From: Pseudarthrobacter oxydans
Lineage (GTDB): Bacteria; Actinomycetota; Actinomycetes; Actinomycetales; Micrococcaceae
Direction of reading: 5' to 3'
Assembly: GCF_034258515.1 (NCBI RefSeq)
Contig: NZ_CP139438.1
Coordinates: 4,278,001 to 4,342,000, forward strand
Length of the DNA stretch: 64,000 bases
In this document: positions 24,118 to 32,623 of the stretch, one piece after another
Numbering within the stretch: position 1 is the first letter of the stretch
How the letters are laid out: each line of letters begins with the position of its first letter
The notes under the pieces: model-generated
Seen by the model: only the letters and a program-made list of their open reading frames with translations
Databases searched by the model: none
Told to the model about the DNA's origin: nothing
Made by a program: the position numbers and the translations under genes

Positions 24118-25410
24118 GTGACCCACGAAACACTTGACGCCGCAGCAGGGACGCTGCCGGCCGAAGCCATTGATGCCATCGAGCGGGCGGCAACCTCCGC
24201 CCACCGCCATGAAGAACTGTTTTCAGCACGCGCCGCGAACATCCGACAGTCAGCGGTGAGGGATGTCTTTGACATTTCCATGCGTCCAGGGCTTGTCTCG
24301 CTTGCCGGCGGAAGCCCCTACCTGCAGTCCCTCCCGCTGGACCGGCTCGCCGCGACGGCCGCGAAAATCATCGCCGACGACGGGCTGACCGCACTGCAGT
24401 ACGGCAGCGGGCAAGGATCCGAGGAGCTCCGCGCCCAGATCTGCGAGGTGATGGCGGCAGAAGGCATTCTCGACGCCCTTCCGCAGAACGTGGTGATCAC
24501 CGCCGGTTCGCAGTCTGCGCAGGACGTGGCCACCAAGGTCTTCTGCAATCCGGGCGACGTGGTCCTCGTGGAGGAGCCCACCTACGTGGGCGCACTCAAC
24601 ACCTTCGAGGCGTACCAGGTGCAGGTGGAAACCATAGGGATGGACCAGTCCGGCCTGGTGCCGGAACTGCTGGAGGCGCGGATTGCCGCCCTCCAGACGG
24701 CCGGAAAGAACGTCAAGTTCCTGTACACCATCCCCAACTTCAACAACCCCTCAGGGATAACGCTGGCCAAGGAGCGCCGCCAGCAGGTGGTGGACATATG
24801 CCGCAAAGCGAATATCCTGGTGATCGAGGACAACCCCTACGGCCTGCTCCGCTTCGGCGGTGAGCCACTTAAGCCGCTCCGCGCAGAAAACCCGGACGAC
24901 GTCATCTACATGGGTTCCTTCTCCAAGATTTTCGCCCCCGGCCTGCGGATCGGCTGGGCCCTGGTTCCCGAACACCTGCAGCGCCGGTATTACCTGGCAG
25001 CCGAGGCCGTGACGCTCTGCCCGCCGGCCTTCAACCAGATGCTGGTCTCGGCGTACCTCCGCGACTATGACTGGAGGGGCCAGATCCAGACCTACCGCGA
25101 GCTGTACGCCGAACGCTGCAGCGCCATGCTCGCCGCCCTGGCCGAGCACATGCCGGCCGGAACCACCTGGACCAGCCCCGAGGGCGGCTTCTTCGTATGG
25201 GTGACCCTCCCGGAGGGGGTGGACACTTATCCCCTGTTGCAGAAGGCGATCGACGCCGGAGTGGTGTTCATCCCCGGGGCCGCCTTCACGCCGTCGGACG
25301 AACCGTCCAACAAGCTGCGCCTGGCGTTCAGCGCCGTGCCCCCGGAAGCCATCACCGAAGGCGTGCGCCGCCTGGCGCCGGTGCTGCAGGAAGCCATCGC
25401 CGCGCTGTAG
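24118..25410 (+). CDS. PLP-dependent aminotransferase (class I/II, 2-aminoadipate/MocR-like catalytic domain)
   Basis: A 430-residue fold-type I aminotransferase without the N-terminal GntR HTH of MocR proteins. The PLP lysine is in YMGSFSKIFAPGLRIGWALV, the cofactor Asp/Tyr region is LVIEDNPYGLLRF, and YTIPNFNNPSGITL is the conserved NPxG substrate motif. These enzymes (LysN/ARO8-like) transaminate 2-aminoadipate, leucine, aromatic or other amino acids with 2-oxoglutarate; the exact amino acid is not readable. The GTG at 24118 is used because the peptide before it (starting at 24067) would be translated through the promoter palindrome and is unlike homologues. Confidence 0.88.
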   Translation: MTHETLDAAAGTLPAEAIDAIERAATSAHRHEELFSARAANIRQSAVRDVFDISMRPGLVSLAGGSPYLQSLPLDRLAATAAKIIADDGLTALQYGSGQGSEELRAQICEVMAAEGILDALPQNVVITAGSQSAQDVATKVFCNPGDVVLVEEPTYVGALNTFEAYQVQVETIGMDQSGLVPELLEARIAALQTAGKNVKFLYTIPNFNNPSGITLAKERRQQVVDICRKANILVIEDNPYGLLRFGGEPLKPLRAENPDDVIYMGSFSKIFAPGLRIGWALVPEHLQRRYYLAAEAVTLCPPAFNQMLVSAYLRDYDWRGQIQTYRELYAERCSAMLAALAEHMPAGTTWTSPEGGFFVWVTLPEGVDTYPLLQKAIDAGVVFIPGAAFTPSDEPSNKLRLAFSAVPPEAITEGVRRLAPVLQEAIAAL

Positions 25411-25455
25411 CCTTGGCCTGACCAAGCGCCACCGAAACCAAGCAAAGGAGCACAC

Positions 25456-25884
25456 ATGAGCGGAATCATCGTTGTAGGGGTGGACGGCAGCGGGACGGCA
25501 AAGAAAGCAGCCGAAGCGGCGCGGGACCTCGCCGCGGCCCTCGGCGCCTCCCTCCATGTGGTGTCCGCCTTCGACAGCGACAAGACCGAGGTGTTCGGCA
25601 GCGGCAGCGACCGGTGGATCGTGTCCGACGCGGATGCCGCCGAGCACGTGGCACGGACAGTCGCAGAATCGCTGGGGAGGGACATCAAGGTGACGTACTC
25701 CGCCGCCCGCGGCCGGCCGGCCGATGCACTCATCAAGGAGGCCCTGCGGATGGAAGCCCGGATCATCGTGGTGGGAAACCGCAGGATGCACGGTATTGGC
25801 CGCGTGCTTGGCAGCGTAGCCAACAGCGTTGCCCACAATGCCCCCTGCGACGTTTACATCGCAAACACGTACGACGCCGAGTAG
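25456..25884 (+). CDS. Universal stress protein (UspA family)
   Basis: A 142-residue single Usp domain with the N-terminal strand IIVVGVDGSGTAKKA and the ATP-binding signature GNRRMHGIGRVLGSVANSVA (G-2x-G-9x-G-S/T type), so it probably binds ATP. AAAGGAG sits 7 bases before the ATG. Such proteins help cells survive starvation and oxidative stress; no specific partner is visible. A strong terminator follows. Confidence 0.93.
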   Translation: MSGIIVVGVDGSGTAKKAAEAARDLAAALGASLHVVSAFDSDKTEVFGSGSDRWIVSDADAAEHVARTVAESLGRDIKVTYSAARGRPADALIKEALRMEARIIVVGNRRMHGIGRVLGSVANSVAHNAPCDVYIANTYDAE

Positions 25885-25892
25885 CGGCTTTA

Positions 25893-25931
25893 CGGACACC
25901 ATGCGGGAGCCACGCCCCTGCATGGTGTCCG
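25893..25931 (+). terminator. Terminator after the universal stress gene
   Basis: CGGACACCATGC (25893-25904) pairs perfectly with 25920-25931 and is followed by TTCT. Confidence 0.7.
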
Positions 25932-26033
25932 TTCTCACGCCCGAAAGCGCCTTTCCGGTGCTGCCCCGACGATAAAATTGGATAAGCCCCCAACGGTGCG
26001 GACACCCACTACCACCACCATCAAGGGGCCCCA

Positions 26034-26369
26034 ATGATTACCCTCCAGCGCCGCCATCTGGCAGGCCACGACATCCTCCTTGCCCGCCACGGCAACCACA
26101 TCTGCTCCATGCGGGTTGACCGCAGCAATGACCGGGTGGTCGCCTTGCTGGACGACGGCAGCGTGGACAGCGCGCCGAACCTCATCTCCCCTGGCCTGAG
26201 GCTTCCCGAGACCGTGGGCAGCGTGTTGCGGGAGGATTGGAAGCTCCTGACGGCCTGGGCCGGCATGGCAGCGGCCATGGCTGTACTCATGACGGGTGCA
26301 GCAGTGGTCCTGGGTACCACCGCAGACCCGGCAACCCTTGAGATGCTGGCCGCGCATACCTCCTACTAA
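26034..26369 (+). CDS. Small membrane protein of unknown function
   Basis: A 111-residue protein. The first 68 residues are soluble with GC-rich third codon positions as expected of a real gene; a hydrophobic helix spans about residues 72-95 (AWAGMAAAMAVLMTGAAVVLG), followed by a short tail. There is no signal peptide, so it is likely a C-tail-anchored protein with its main domain in the cytoplasm. I recognise no family. It stands alone, convergent with the PAP2-like gene. Confidence 0.55.
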   Translation: MITLQRRHLAGHDILLARHGNHICSMRVDRSNDRVVALLDDGSVDSAPNLISPGLRLPETVGSVLREDWKLLTAWAGMAAAMAVLMTGAAVVLGTTADPATLEMLAAHTSY

Positions 26370-26400
26370 GGAGCGGACACCCGCCCTGCCGGGTGCTTGG

Positions 26401-27021
26401 CTAAGGAACCATCCAGCCTTCGAGGGCCCACCAGATCCCGCCCATCACCACGCCGCCAAAGAGCGCGCCGGCGATCACCTGTGCCCGTGAATGCGCGCGC
26501 AGCACCACGCGGGACCAGCCCACGGCGGGTACCAGGAGCAGCAGCGGAAGCCAGGCCGGCCCAAGCATGAGCACGGCGATCACGGCTGAAGAGGACACCG
26601 CCGCCGCATGCCCGCTGATCTTCCAGAACGGGCTCACGGCCGCCAGCACCACGACCCCCGCCACCACCGCAAGGACCATTGCCACCACGCTTTGCGGCGC
26701 CCCCACCGCTTCCAGCACCAGGAGCCCGGCCAGGATGCAGGCCAAAGCCATCAGCAGCACAGGCGCACGCTGCCGGCGGTCGCTGACGTGGTGGTCCGTC
26801 ACCTTCCCCATCCGTACCAGCAGGAGGAGCAGGAACAGCGGTAGCACGCAGACGAACAGGGCGGCCAGCGCTCCGTAGCCGATGGTTCCGGGGAACCCCG
26901 GCTGCGTCATGGGGCTGATCAGCAACTGGATGCTCACCACCACGGGCGGCTGGAACACCTCCGTCAGCCATCGTGCGGCACGGTTTTTCAGCCGGATGGT
27001 GCTGCTGCTGTCGGCGGCCAC
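26401..27021 (-). CDS. PAP2-superfamily-like integral membrane protein
   Basis: A 206-residue protein with about six TM helices. PAP2 phosphatase motifs can be traced: FWKISGHAAAVSS for the central SGH motif and GWSRVVLRAHSRAQVIAG for the third motif (SRxxxxxHxxxD), where the final Asp is Gln here. The first motif (KxxxxxxRP) is poorly matched. PAP2 membrane phosphatases dephosphorylate prenyl or phosphatidic lipids; the altered residue leaves activity uncertain. The start is GTG at 27021, 9 bases after the E2 stop, so it is probably cotranscribed with the bkd operon. Confidence 0.75.
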   Translation of the reverse strand: MAADSSSTIRLKNRAARWLTEVFQPPVVVSIQLLISPMTQPGFPGTIGYGALAALFVCVLPLFLLLLLVRMGKVTDHHVSDRRQRAPVLLMALACILAGLLVLEAVGAPQSVVAMVLAVVAGVVVLAAVSPFWKISGHAAAVSSSAVIAVLMLGPAWLPLLLLVPAVGWSRVVLRAHSRAQVIAGALFGGVVMGGIWWALEGWMVP

Positions 27022-27030
27022 AGTGGTGCC

Positions 27031-28563
27031 CTAGTCCAGGAGGAGCGCCGGCTCCTCAAGGATGGCAGCGACGTCGGCCATAAAGCGGGCGGAGAGGTCG
27101 CCGTCCACCACGCGGTGGTCGAATGATCCGCCAAGGGTGGTGATCCAGCGCGGGATCACTTCCCCGTCCAGGACCCAGGGCTTCTGCTTGATGGTTCCGA
27201 AGGCCACGATGGCAACCTCGCCCGGATTGATGATGGGCGTGCCGGTATCAATCCCGAGGGCACCGATGTTGGTGATGGTGAGCGTGCCGCCCTGCATCTC
27301 GGCGGGCTGGGTTTTGCCGGCCCTGGCGGTGACGGCCAGGTTGTTGAGCGCCAGCGCCAGTTCCTTCAGGGACAGGTCCTGGGCGTTCTTGATGTTGGGC
27401 ACCATCAGCCCGCGGGGTGTGGCTGCCGCGATGCCCAGGTTCATGTAATGCTTCACATGGATCTCGGCGCCGCCGGTTCCGTCCGCGTTGTCCACCCACG
27501 TGGCATTGACGCTGGGGTTCCGTGCGGCCGCCCAGATCACGGCCTTGGCAAGGATAAGCAGCGGCGAGACTTTGATGCCCTCAAAATCCCTGGACGCCTT
27601 GAGCCGCTTGACGAATTCCATGGTGCGGCTGGCATCAACGTCGACGAAAATACTGACGTGCGGCGCCGCGAATGCGGAATCCACCATGGCCTTCGCCGTG
27701 GCTTTCCGGACGCCCTTGACGGGAATCCGTTCGATCCTCTGGTCCTGCGGCTTGCCGGCCTTCCCCCAGAACCCGTCCGCCTTGTCCAGTTCCGCGTCCC
27801 GCTGGGCCTGGTAGCTGACCAGGTCCTCCCGGGTGACCTCGCCGCGTGATCCGGTTGCCACCACGTCCGCCAGGTCAATGCCCAGGTCCCGGGCGATCTT
27901 GCGGACCGGGGGCTTCGCCAGGACCTTGTTGACCAGGCCGGTGATGGTGCCGCCCAGCGTGGGGCGGTTGTCCACGGCGTCGACGGCGGTTTCGCCTGGC
28001 AGCCGGGTGGCAGTGCCTGCCGGTGTCCCCGGCCTTGCGGACACCTCGGCCGGCGTGCGGGGCTGGACCGGCTCCACCTCCGGCGCGTTGACGGACAGTG
28101 CACCCGCCGGGCCCCTGGTGGTGGAGCTGGTCGAAATCCTTGGCCGCCGCTTGACGGCGTCCGCCTTTGGCCCGGAGCCAACCAGGGGCCCTCCGGCCAA
28201 CGCACTGTCGGCGGCGGGGGCACTTCCCGTTGAGTCGGCGTCGGACGCCGGAAGCTTTCCGTAGAGCGGCTGGACAGGCATCTCAGGCGCAGGGACGTCC
28301 GCGGGTGTCGGGTCCCCGGCGACGTCATCGCTGACGCTGATGATCGCGGTGCCGACATCGATGGTCACGCCTTCAGGGACCAGCAGTTCAGTGACCGTTC
28401 CCGCGAAAGGAGACGGCAGTTCCACGAGGGACTTAGCCGTTTCGATTTCGCAGAGGACGTCGTTAATGGCGACAGCGTCGCCCGGCTTGACCTTCCAGGA
28501 GACGATTTCGGCCTCGGTGAGTCCCTCGCCGACGTCGGGCAGGTTGAACTTGTTGAGAGTCAT
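27031..28563 (-). CDS. bkdC: Branched-chain alpha-ketoacid dehydrogenase E2 (dihydrolipoamide acyltransferase)
   Basis: A 510-residue E2 core enzyme that moves the acyl group from E1 to CoA. The single lipoyl domain (1-78) carries lipoyl-Lys44 in [12 protein letters not shown]; a Pro/Ala/Thr-rich linker (80-205) leads to a peripheral subunit-binding domain (about 207-245, [20 protein letters not shown]) and a catalytic domain ending in [15 protein letters not shown] with His483. The two upstream genes encode E1beta and E1alpha, completing the complex apart from E3, which is not in the window. The E1 partners and hisC2 context favour branched-chain 2-oxo acids over pyruvate. Confidence 0.94.
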   Translation of the reverse strand: MTLNKFNLPDVGEGLTEAEIVSWKVKPGDAVAINDVLCEIETAKSLVELPSPFAGTVTELLVPEGVTIDVGTAIISVSDDVAGDPTPADVPAPEMPVQPLYGKLPASDADSTGSAPAADSALAGGPLVGSGPKADAVKRRPRISTSSTTRGPAGALSVNAPEVEPVQPRTPAEVSARPGTPAGTATRLPGETAVDAVDNRPTLGGTITGLVNKVLAKPPVRKIARDLGIDLADVVATGSRGEVTREDLVSYQAQRDAELDKADGFWGKAGKPQDQRIERIPVKGVRKATAKAMVDSAFAAPHVSIFVDVDASRTMEFVKRLKASRDFEGIKVSPLLILAKAVIWAAARNPSVNATWVDNADGTGGAEIHVKHYMNLGIAAATPRGLMVPNIKNAQDLSLKELALALNNLAVTARAGKTQPAEMQGGTLTITNIGALGIDTGTPIINPGEVAIVAFGTIKQKPWVLDGEVIPRWITTLGGSFDHRVVDGDLSARFMADVAAILEEPALLLD

Positions 28564-28584
28564 GGTGTCCTTGGTTGGAAAGCC

Positions 28585-29565
28585 TCAGTAGGAGAGGGCG
28601 CGGTCCAGCGCCTCCAGGATGCGGTCAATGTCCGGAAGGTAGTCTTCCTCCACCTTGGCAACCGGATAGGGCATGTGGAATCCGCCAACGCGGATCACCG
28701 GAGCCTCCAGTGAATGGAAGGCACGCTCGCTGATCCGGGCCGCGATTTCACCGCCGATACCGCCGAACGTGGGTGCCTCATGGGCAACGACCAACCGTCC
28801 GGTCTTCTGAACGGAGGCCGTGACGGTATCGAAGTCCAGCGGCGAGATGGACCGGAGGTCGATCACCTCCACGCTGTGGCCGTCCTCCTCGGCGGCGTTG
28901 GCGGCGGCCAGCGCAACCGGAACCAGCGGGCCGTAGGCAACCACGGTCGCATCCGTGCCGCTGCGGAGGACGTGGGCCTTGAAGGGGTCCCCCGCCCGGC
29001 CCGGCGCCTGCACGTCCACCTCGCCCTTGAGCCAGTACCGGCGCTTGGGTTCGAAAATGATGACAGGATCCTGGCACTCCACGGCCTGCTGGACCATCCA
29101 GTACGCGTCATGCGCATTGGACGGCGTGATGATGCGCAGGCCTGCGGTGTGCGCGAACAGCGCCTCCGGGGACTCCGAGTGGTGCTCAACCGAACCGATG
29201 CCTCCGCCGTACGGGATGCGGATGACCACCGGGACCGTGAGGTTGCCGTTGCTGCGGGCGTGCATCTTGGCCAACTGGGTGGTGATCTGGTTGAAGCCGG
29301 GGAAGACAAAACCGTCGAACTGGATTTCGCAGACCGGCCGGTAGCCGCGCAGCGCGAGGCCAATCGCGGTTCCGATGATCCCGGATTCGGCCAGCGGGGT
29401 ATCCACCACGCGGTCCGGGCCGAACTCGCCGATCAGTCCGTCGGTCACCCTGTACACCCCGCCCAGGGGCCCGATGTCTTCACCCATCAGCAGTGACTTG
29501 GGGTCTTGCGCGAGCGTCGCGCGGAGGCCTTCGTTGATGGCCTTGGCGATAGTCATTGTGGTCAT
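28585..29565 (-). CDS. bkdB: Branched-chain alpha-ketoacid dehydrogenase E1 beta subunit
   Basis: A 326-residue transketolase-like subunit. Signatures include LLMGEDIGPLGGVYRVTDGL near the N-terminus, the VRIPYGGGIGSVEHHSESPE loop and the C-terminal RVGGFHMPYPVAKVEEDYLP. With E1alpha it decarboxylates 2-oxo acids on thiamine pyrophosphate. Its ATG overlaps the E1alpha stop by one base (TGATG), and a second in-frame ATG three codons later is also possible. It lies 21 bases before E2. Confidence 0.95.
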   Translation of the reverse strand: MTTMTIAKAINEGLRATLAQDPKSLLMGEDIGPLGGVYRVTDGLIGEFGPDRVVDTPLAESGIIGTAIGLALRGYRPVCEIQFDGFVFPGFNQITTQLAKMHARSNGNLTVPVVIRIPYGGGIGSVEHHSESPEALFAHTAGLRIITPSNAHDAYWMVQQAVECQDPVIIFEPKRRYWLKGEVDVQAPGRAGDPFKAHVLRSGTDATVVAYGPLVPVALAAANAAEEDGHSVEVIDLRSISPLDFDTVTASVQKTGRLVVAHEAPTFGGIGGEIAARISERAFHSLEAPVIRVGGFHMPYPVAKVEEDYLPDIDRILEALDRALSY

Positions 29566-30806
29566 CAGTGGCCTGCCTTTGCTGCTGCCTGCGCCGATTC
29601 TTCGCCATGCTCACCGGCTGCGAACCCTGCACTGTATTCCTCGAACCATGCAAGCTCCTCCGCCACGAGGGGGTGGGCTTCTGCGTAGGTGTTGGCGAAA
29701 GCAGAGCGGATGTCAGGAGTCTCGAGGTCGTGGGTGGTGCGCCGGACGTAGGCGGCGAGCTCATCGCCGTCGGCCTTCACCTTCGCGAAGAAGGCGTCGT
29801 CGGCCAGGCCCTCGGAGCGGAGGTATTTCTCCACGCGGGCCAGCGGGTCCTTTGCCCGCCAGGCGTCTTCTTCTGACGACTGGCGGTACTTGGTGGGGTC
29901 ATCGGCAGTGGTGTGGGCGCCCACACGGTAGGTGAAGGCCTCGATCAGGACCGGGCCCTTGCCTTGGCGCGCGTGCTCCAAAGCCCATTCGGTGACGGCA
30001 TGGACGGCGATCACGTCGTTGCCGTCCACGCGGATGCCCGGGAAGCCGTACCCCTTGGCGCGGTTGGACAGCGGCACACGGGTCTGGACGTTGGTGGGCA
30101 CGGAAATGGCCCAGTGGTTGTTCTGGCAGAAGAACACCACCGGGGCGTTGTAGGAGGAAGCGAAAACCATGGACTCGTGGACATCGCCCTCGGAGCTGGC
30201 GCCGTCACCGAAATAGGCGATGACGGCAGCGTCCTCCCCTGAACCGGAGGCTCCCGTAGCTGCCGCCAGCTTCTGGTCGCGCTGGATTCCCATGGCGTAG
30301 CCCACGGCGTGGAGCGTCTGGGCGGCAAGGACCAGCGTGTAGAGGTGGAAGTTGGTGTCCTTCGGGTTCCAGCCGCCGTTCGACACTCCGCGGAACTGCC
30401 GGAGGAGTTCGGCGAGGTCCACGTCGCGGGTCAGTGCCACGCCGTGTTCGCGGTAGGTGGGGAAGATGTAGTCCTGCGGCCGGCTGGCCCTGCCGGAACC
30501 GATCTGCGCGGCTTCCTGGCCGGTCAGCGGGACCCAGAGTGCAAGCTGTCCCTGGCGCTGCAGGGCCGTTGCCTCGACGTCGAACCGGCGGATGGCCGCC
30601 ATGTCCGCATAAAGGCCGCGCAGGGCTTCAGGAGTGATCTTCTCCGCGTACTCGGTGAAGACGGGATCGAACCCAAGCTTTCCGTCCGGGCCCAGGAGCT
30701 GGACCATCTGCGCCGGGGGTTCCCCCATGACCGCCTCGGCATCAGCCTCGCGCTGGTCGTCTACCGCTGTTTCGTCGAACTCGGTGGAAGGCAGATGTGT
30801 GCCCAT
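29565..30806 (-). CDS. bkdA: Branched-chain alpha-ketoacid dehydrogenase E1 alpha subunit
   Basis: A 413-residue subunit with the thiamine-pyrophosphate motif starting at IAYFGDGASSEGDVHE and ending at FFCQNNHWA, and the family phosphorylation-loop equivalent YRVGAHTTADDPTKYR. The ATG at 30806 is chosen because GAGGAGACGG stands just upstream and homologues begin nearby; an in-frame start at 30866 would run into the promoter repeats. It is the first gene of the operon, 150 bases downstream of hisC2 on the same strand. Confidence 0.95.
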   Translation of the reverse strand: MGTHLPSTEFDETAVDDQREADAEAVMGEPPAQMVQLLGPDGKLGFDPVFTEYAEKITPEALRGLYADMAAIRRFDVEATALQRQGQLALWVPLTGQEAAQIGSGRASRPQDYIFPTYREHGVALTRDVDLAELLRQFRGVSNGGWNPKDTNFHLYTLVLAAQTLHAVGYAMGIQRDQKLAAATGASGSGEDAAVIAYFGDGASSEGDVHESMVFASSYNAPVVFFCQNNHWAISVPTNVQTRVPLSNRAKGYGFPGIRVDGNDVIAVHAVTEWALEHARQGKGPVLIEAFTYRVGAHTTADDPTKYRQSSEEDAWRAKDPLARVEKYLRSEGLADDAFFAKVKADGDELAAYVRRTTHDLETPDIRSAFANTYAEAHPLVAEELAWFEEYSAGFAAGEHGEESAQAAAKAGH

Positions 30807-30853
30807 ACCGTCTCCTCGCTTGCCGCATGCGGATGCAGTGCAATGTCGCTGGG

Positions 30854-30895
30854 ATATATGCCTCATAAGGAATAGATTCCCTGCGGGGCATATAT
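30854..30895. promoter_or_regulatory. Nested inverted repeats in the bkd promoter region
   Basis: ATATATGCC (30854-30862) and GGCATATAT (30887-30895) form a 9-bp inverted repeat; inside it GGAAT-AG-ATTCC (30869-30880) is a second palindrome. They are 48-90 bases upstream of the E1alpha start in an AT-rich island, where the minus-strand -10 (TATATG/TATATA) must lie. This is a good candidate for a regulator site (for example Lrp/AsnC type), inferred from position only. Confidence 0.55.
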
Positions 30896-30955
30896 ATTGC
30901 TGTACTGATCCTAACTTTATCTTCAGTAGGTAGCCGCAGAGCTACTTGTTAAGCG

Positions 30956-32074
30956 CTAGGAACCCCGTGGCGCCTTTGTATAGTTCGCACACAGCCGAAG
31001 GAACCGGGAGTTCGCCTCGACCTCGCCGATGCTCACCCTCACGCCTTCGCCCGGGAATGCGCGGACGGACAGCGCCTGTGCCCCGGCCGCCTCGGCGAAC
31101 TCGGCACTGTGCTCGCCCAGGTCCAGCCAGACGAAGTTCCCTTGGGCGTCGGGAACAGCCCACCCCAGGCTTCGCAGGCCTGCCGTGACCCGCTCCCGCT
31201 CATCAACCAGGCTTTGTACCCTTTCTACAACCTGGGGGAAGTTCTGCAGCGACACAATCGCGGCCTTTTCGGCAATCTGCGACACGGCGAAGGGGGTTGC
31301 GGCCACCCTAAGGTGCTGCGTCAGCGCAGGGTTGGACACGCTGTAACCAACCCGCAGCCCGGCCAGTCCGTGCGCCTTGGAGAAGGTCCGGAGCACCACC
31401 ACGTTGGGGTACCTGCGGTACATGTCGAGTCCATCCACCGCTTCGTCGTCCCGCACGAACTCCTGGTAGGCCTCGTCAATCACTACCACCACGTGAGGGG
31501 GGACGAGCCGGATGAATTCCTCGGTTTCCGCTGCGCGAAGGGCCGGGCCGGTGGGATTGTTGGGTGTGCAGAGGAGGACCATTTTGGTCCGGGGCGTCAC
31601 GGCGGCGGCCATCGCGGGAAGGTCGTGCCGGCCCTCGGCAGTGACGGGGATGCGCACGCCTTCACCCCCGGAGAGGCCCACACTGATGGGGTACGCCTCA
31701 AAGGAGCGCCACGCGTAGACCACCTCATCCGGCGTACCGTCGTCGTTCCGTCCCACGAAAGTTGCCAGGAGCTGGTTCAGGGCGCCGAGGCTGCCGGCGC
31801 CCGTGACGATGTCCTCCGCGGGGACACCCAGGAATGCGGACAGCTCACCGCGGAGCCTGCTGCTCAGCGGGTCCGGGTACCGGTTGAAGTCGGTCTGGTG
31901 CGCAATGGCATCCAGGACCGCGGGGAGCGGGGGCAGCGGGTTCTCATTGGAAGACAGCTTGTAACTGGCCAGCCCGTCAACGGCGGCGGGGGGTTTTCCG
32001 GCGGCGTAGCGGGGTAACCGGGCCACCACGGGACGGGGCTGGACGCCGCCCGTCACTGTCTCAGATGACGTCAT
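30956..32074 (-). CDS. hisC: Histidinol-phosphate/aromatic aminotransferase (HisC2/Pat type)
   Basis: A 372-residue fold-type I aminotransferase. It has YKLSSNENPLPPLPAVLDAI at the N-terminus, LLCTPNNPTGPAL, VVVVIDEAYQEFV and the PLP lysine in VVLRTFSKAHGLAGLRVGYS. It is the extra HisC paralogue of Actinobacteria, often acting as aromatic amino acid aminotransferase (Pat), rather than the his-operon enzyme, since no his genes are nearby. Its position before the bkd operon suggests supply of 2-oxo acids from amino acids, but the 150-base gap with its own repeats allows separate control. Confidence 0.9.
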   Translation of the reverse strand: MTSSETVTGGVQPRPVVARLPRYAAGKPPAAVDGLASYKLSSNENPLPPLPAVLDAIAHQTDFNRYPDPLSSRLRGELSAFLGVPAEDIVTGAGSLGALNQLLATFVGRNDDGTPDEVVYAWRSFEAYPISVGLSGGEGVRIPVTAEGRHDLPAMAAAVTPRTKMVLLCTPNNPTGPALRAAETEEFIRLVPPHVVVVIDEAYQEFVRDDEAVDGLDMYRRYPNVVVLRTFSKAHGLAGLRVGYSVSNPALTQHLRVAATPFAVSQIAEKAAIVSLQNFPQVVERVQSLVDERERVTAGLRSLGWAVPDAQGNFVWLDLGEHSAEFAEAAGAQALSVRAFPGEGVRVSIGEVEANSRFLRLCANYTKAPRGS

Positions 32075-32165
32075 GCAGACCAGCCTACTTCGCTGGATGC
32101 AGGAGGGAAGCGCAGGCTGCCCCCTCCCTCAAGCAGCTGACAGGGAGGTATGGAAACATAGGACC

Positions 32166-32591
32166 ATGCGTTCATTCATCGGCCGGGTCCTCATCAACGC
32201 GCTGGCCTTGTGGATTGCCAGCTGGGTTCTTCCCGGCCTGGATATCACCACATCGGCTACAACAGACGCGGTAGCCAAGACCGGCGTGGCAGAGGGAACG
32301 GACGTGGCAGGAACTGTCCTGGCGTACTTGTTCATCGGCCTGATCTTCGGATTGGTCAATGCGTTCATCCGCCCTTTAGTGAGCTTCCTGTCCCTCCCAA
32401 TCACCATCCTGACGCTGGGTCTCTTCACCATCGTCATCAGCGCCGCGATGCTGTACGTGACGTCCTGGATCAGCAGTTTCACGCCGGTCCACTTCACCAT
32501 TGATTCGTTCTTCTGGACTGCAGTGCTCGGAGCCATCATCATCACCCTGATCTCGCTGGTGGCCGGCCGGCTCGTCGGCGTCCGCCGGTAA
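32166..32591 (+). CDS. Phage-holin-like four-helix membrane protein (PF04020-type)
   Basis: A 141-residue membrane protein with four hydrophobic segments (about 5-22, 48-72, 80-105 and 117-138). The FIGLIFGLVNAFIRPLVSFL segment followed by SLPITILTLGLFT is the hallmark of the bacterial family named phage holin 4 superfamily, which is widespread in chromosomes and of unknown function. It is not evidence for a prophage. The ATG at 32166 follows AGGA; the frame is open upstream but that part is not hydrophobic. Confidence 0.82.
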   Translation: MRSFIGRVLINALALWIASWVLPGLDITTSATTDAVAKTGVAEGTDVAGTVLAYLFIGLIFGLVNAFIRPLVSFLSLPITILTLGLFTIVISAAMLYVTSWISSFTPVHFTIDSFFWTAVLGAIIITLISLVAGRLVGVRR

Positions 32592-32605
32592 GCCTGCACT
32601 TCCCC

Positions 32606-32623
32606 GCCCGGCCTTGCCCGGGC
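32606..32623. terminator. Small hairpin between convergent genes
   Basis: GCCCGG (32606-32611) pairs with CCGGGC (32618-32623) around CCTTGC, immediately beside the stop codon of the lipase-like gene on the opposite strand. Confidence 0.4.

Noticed and set aside
32166..32591. Phage holin-like gene taken as a prophage remnant
   Set aside because: The family is a common chromosomal membrane protein; no other phage gene, integrase or att site is around it.
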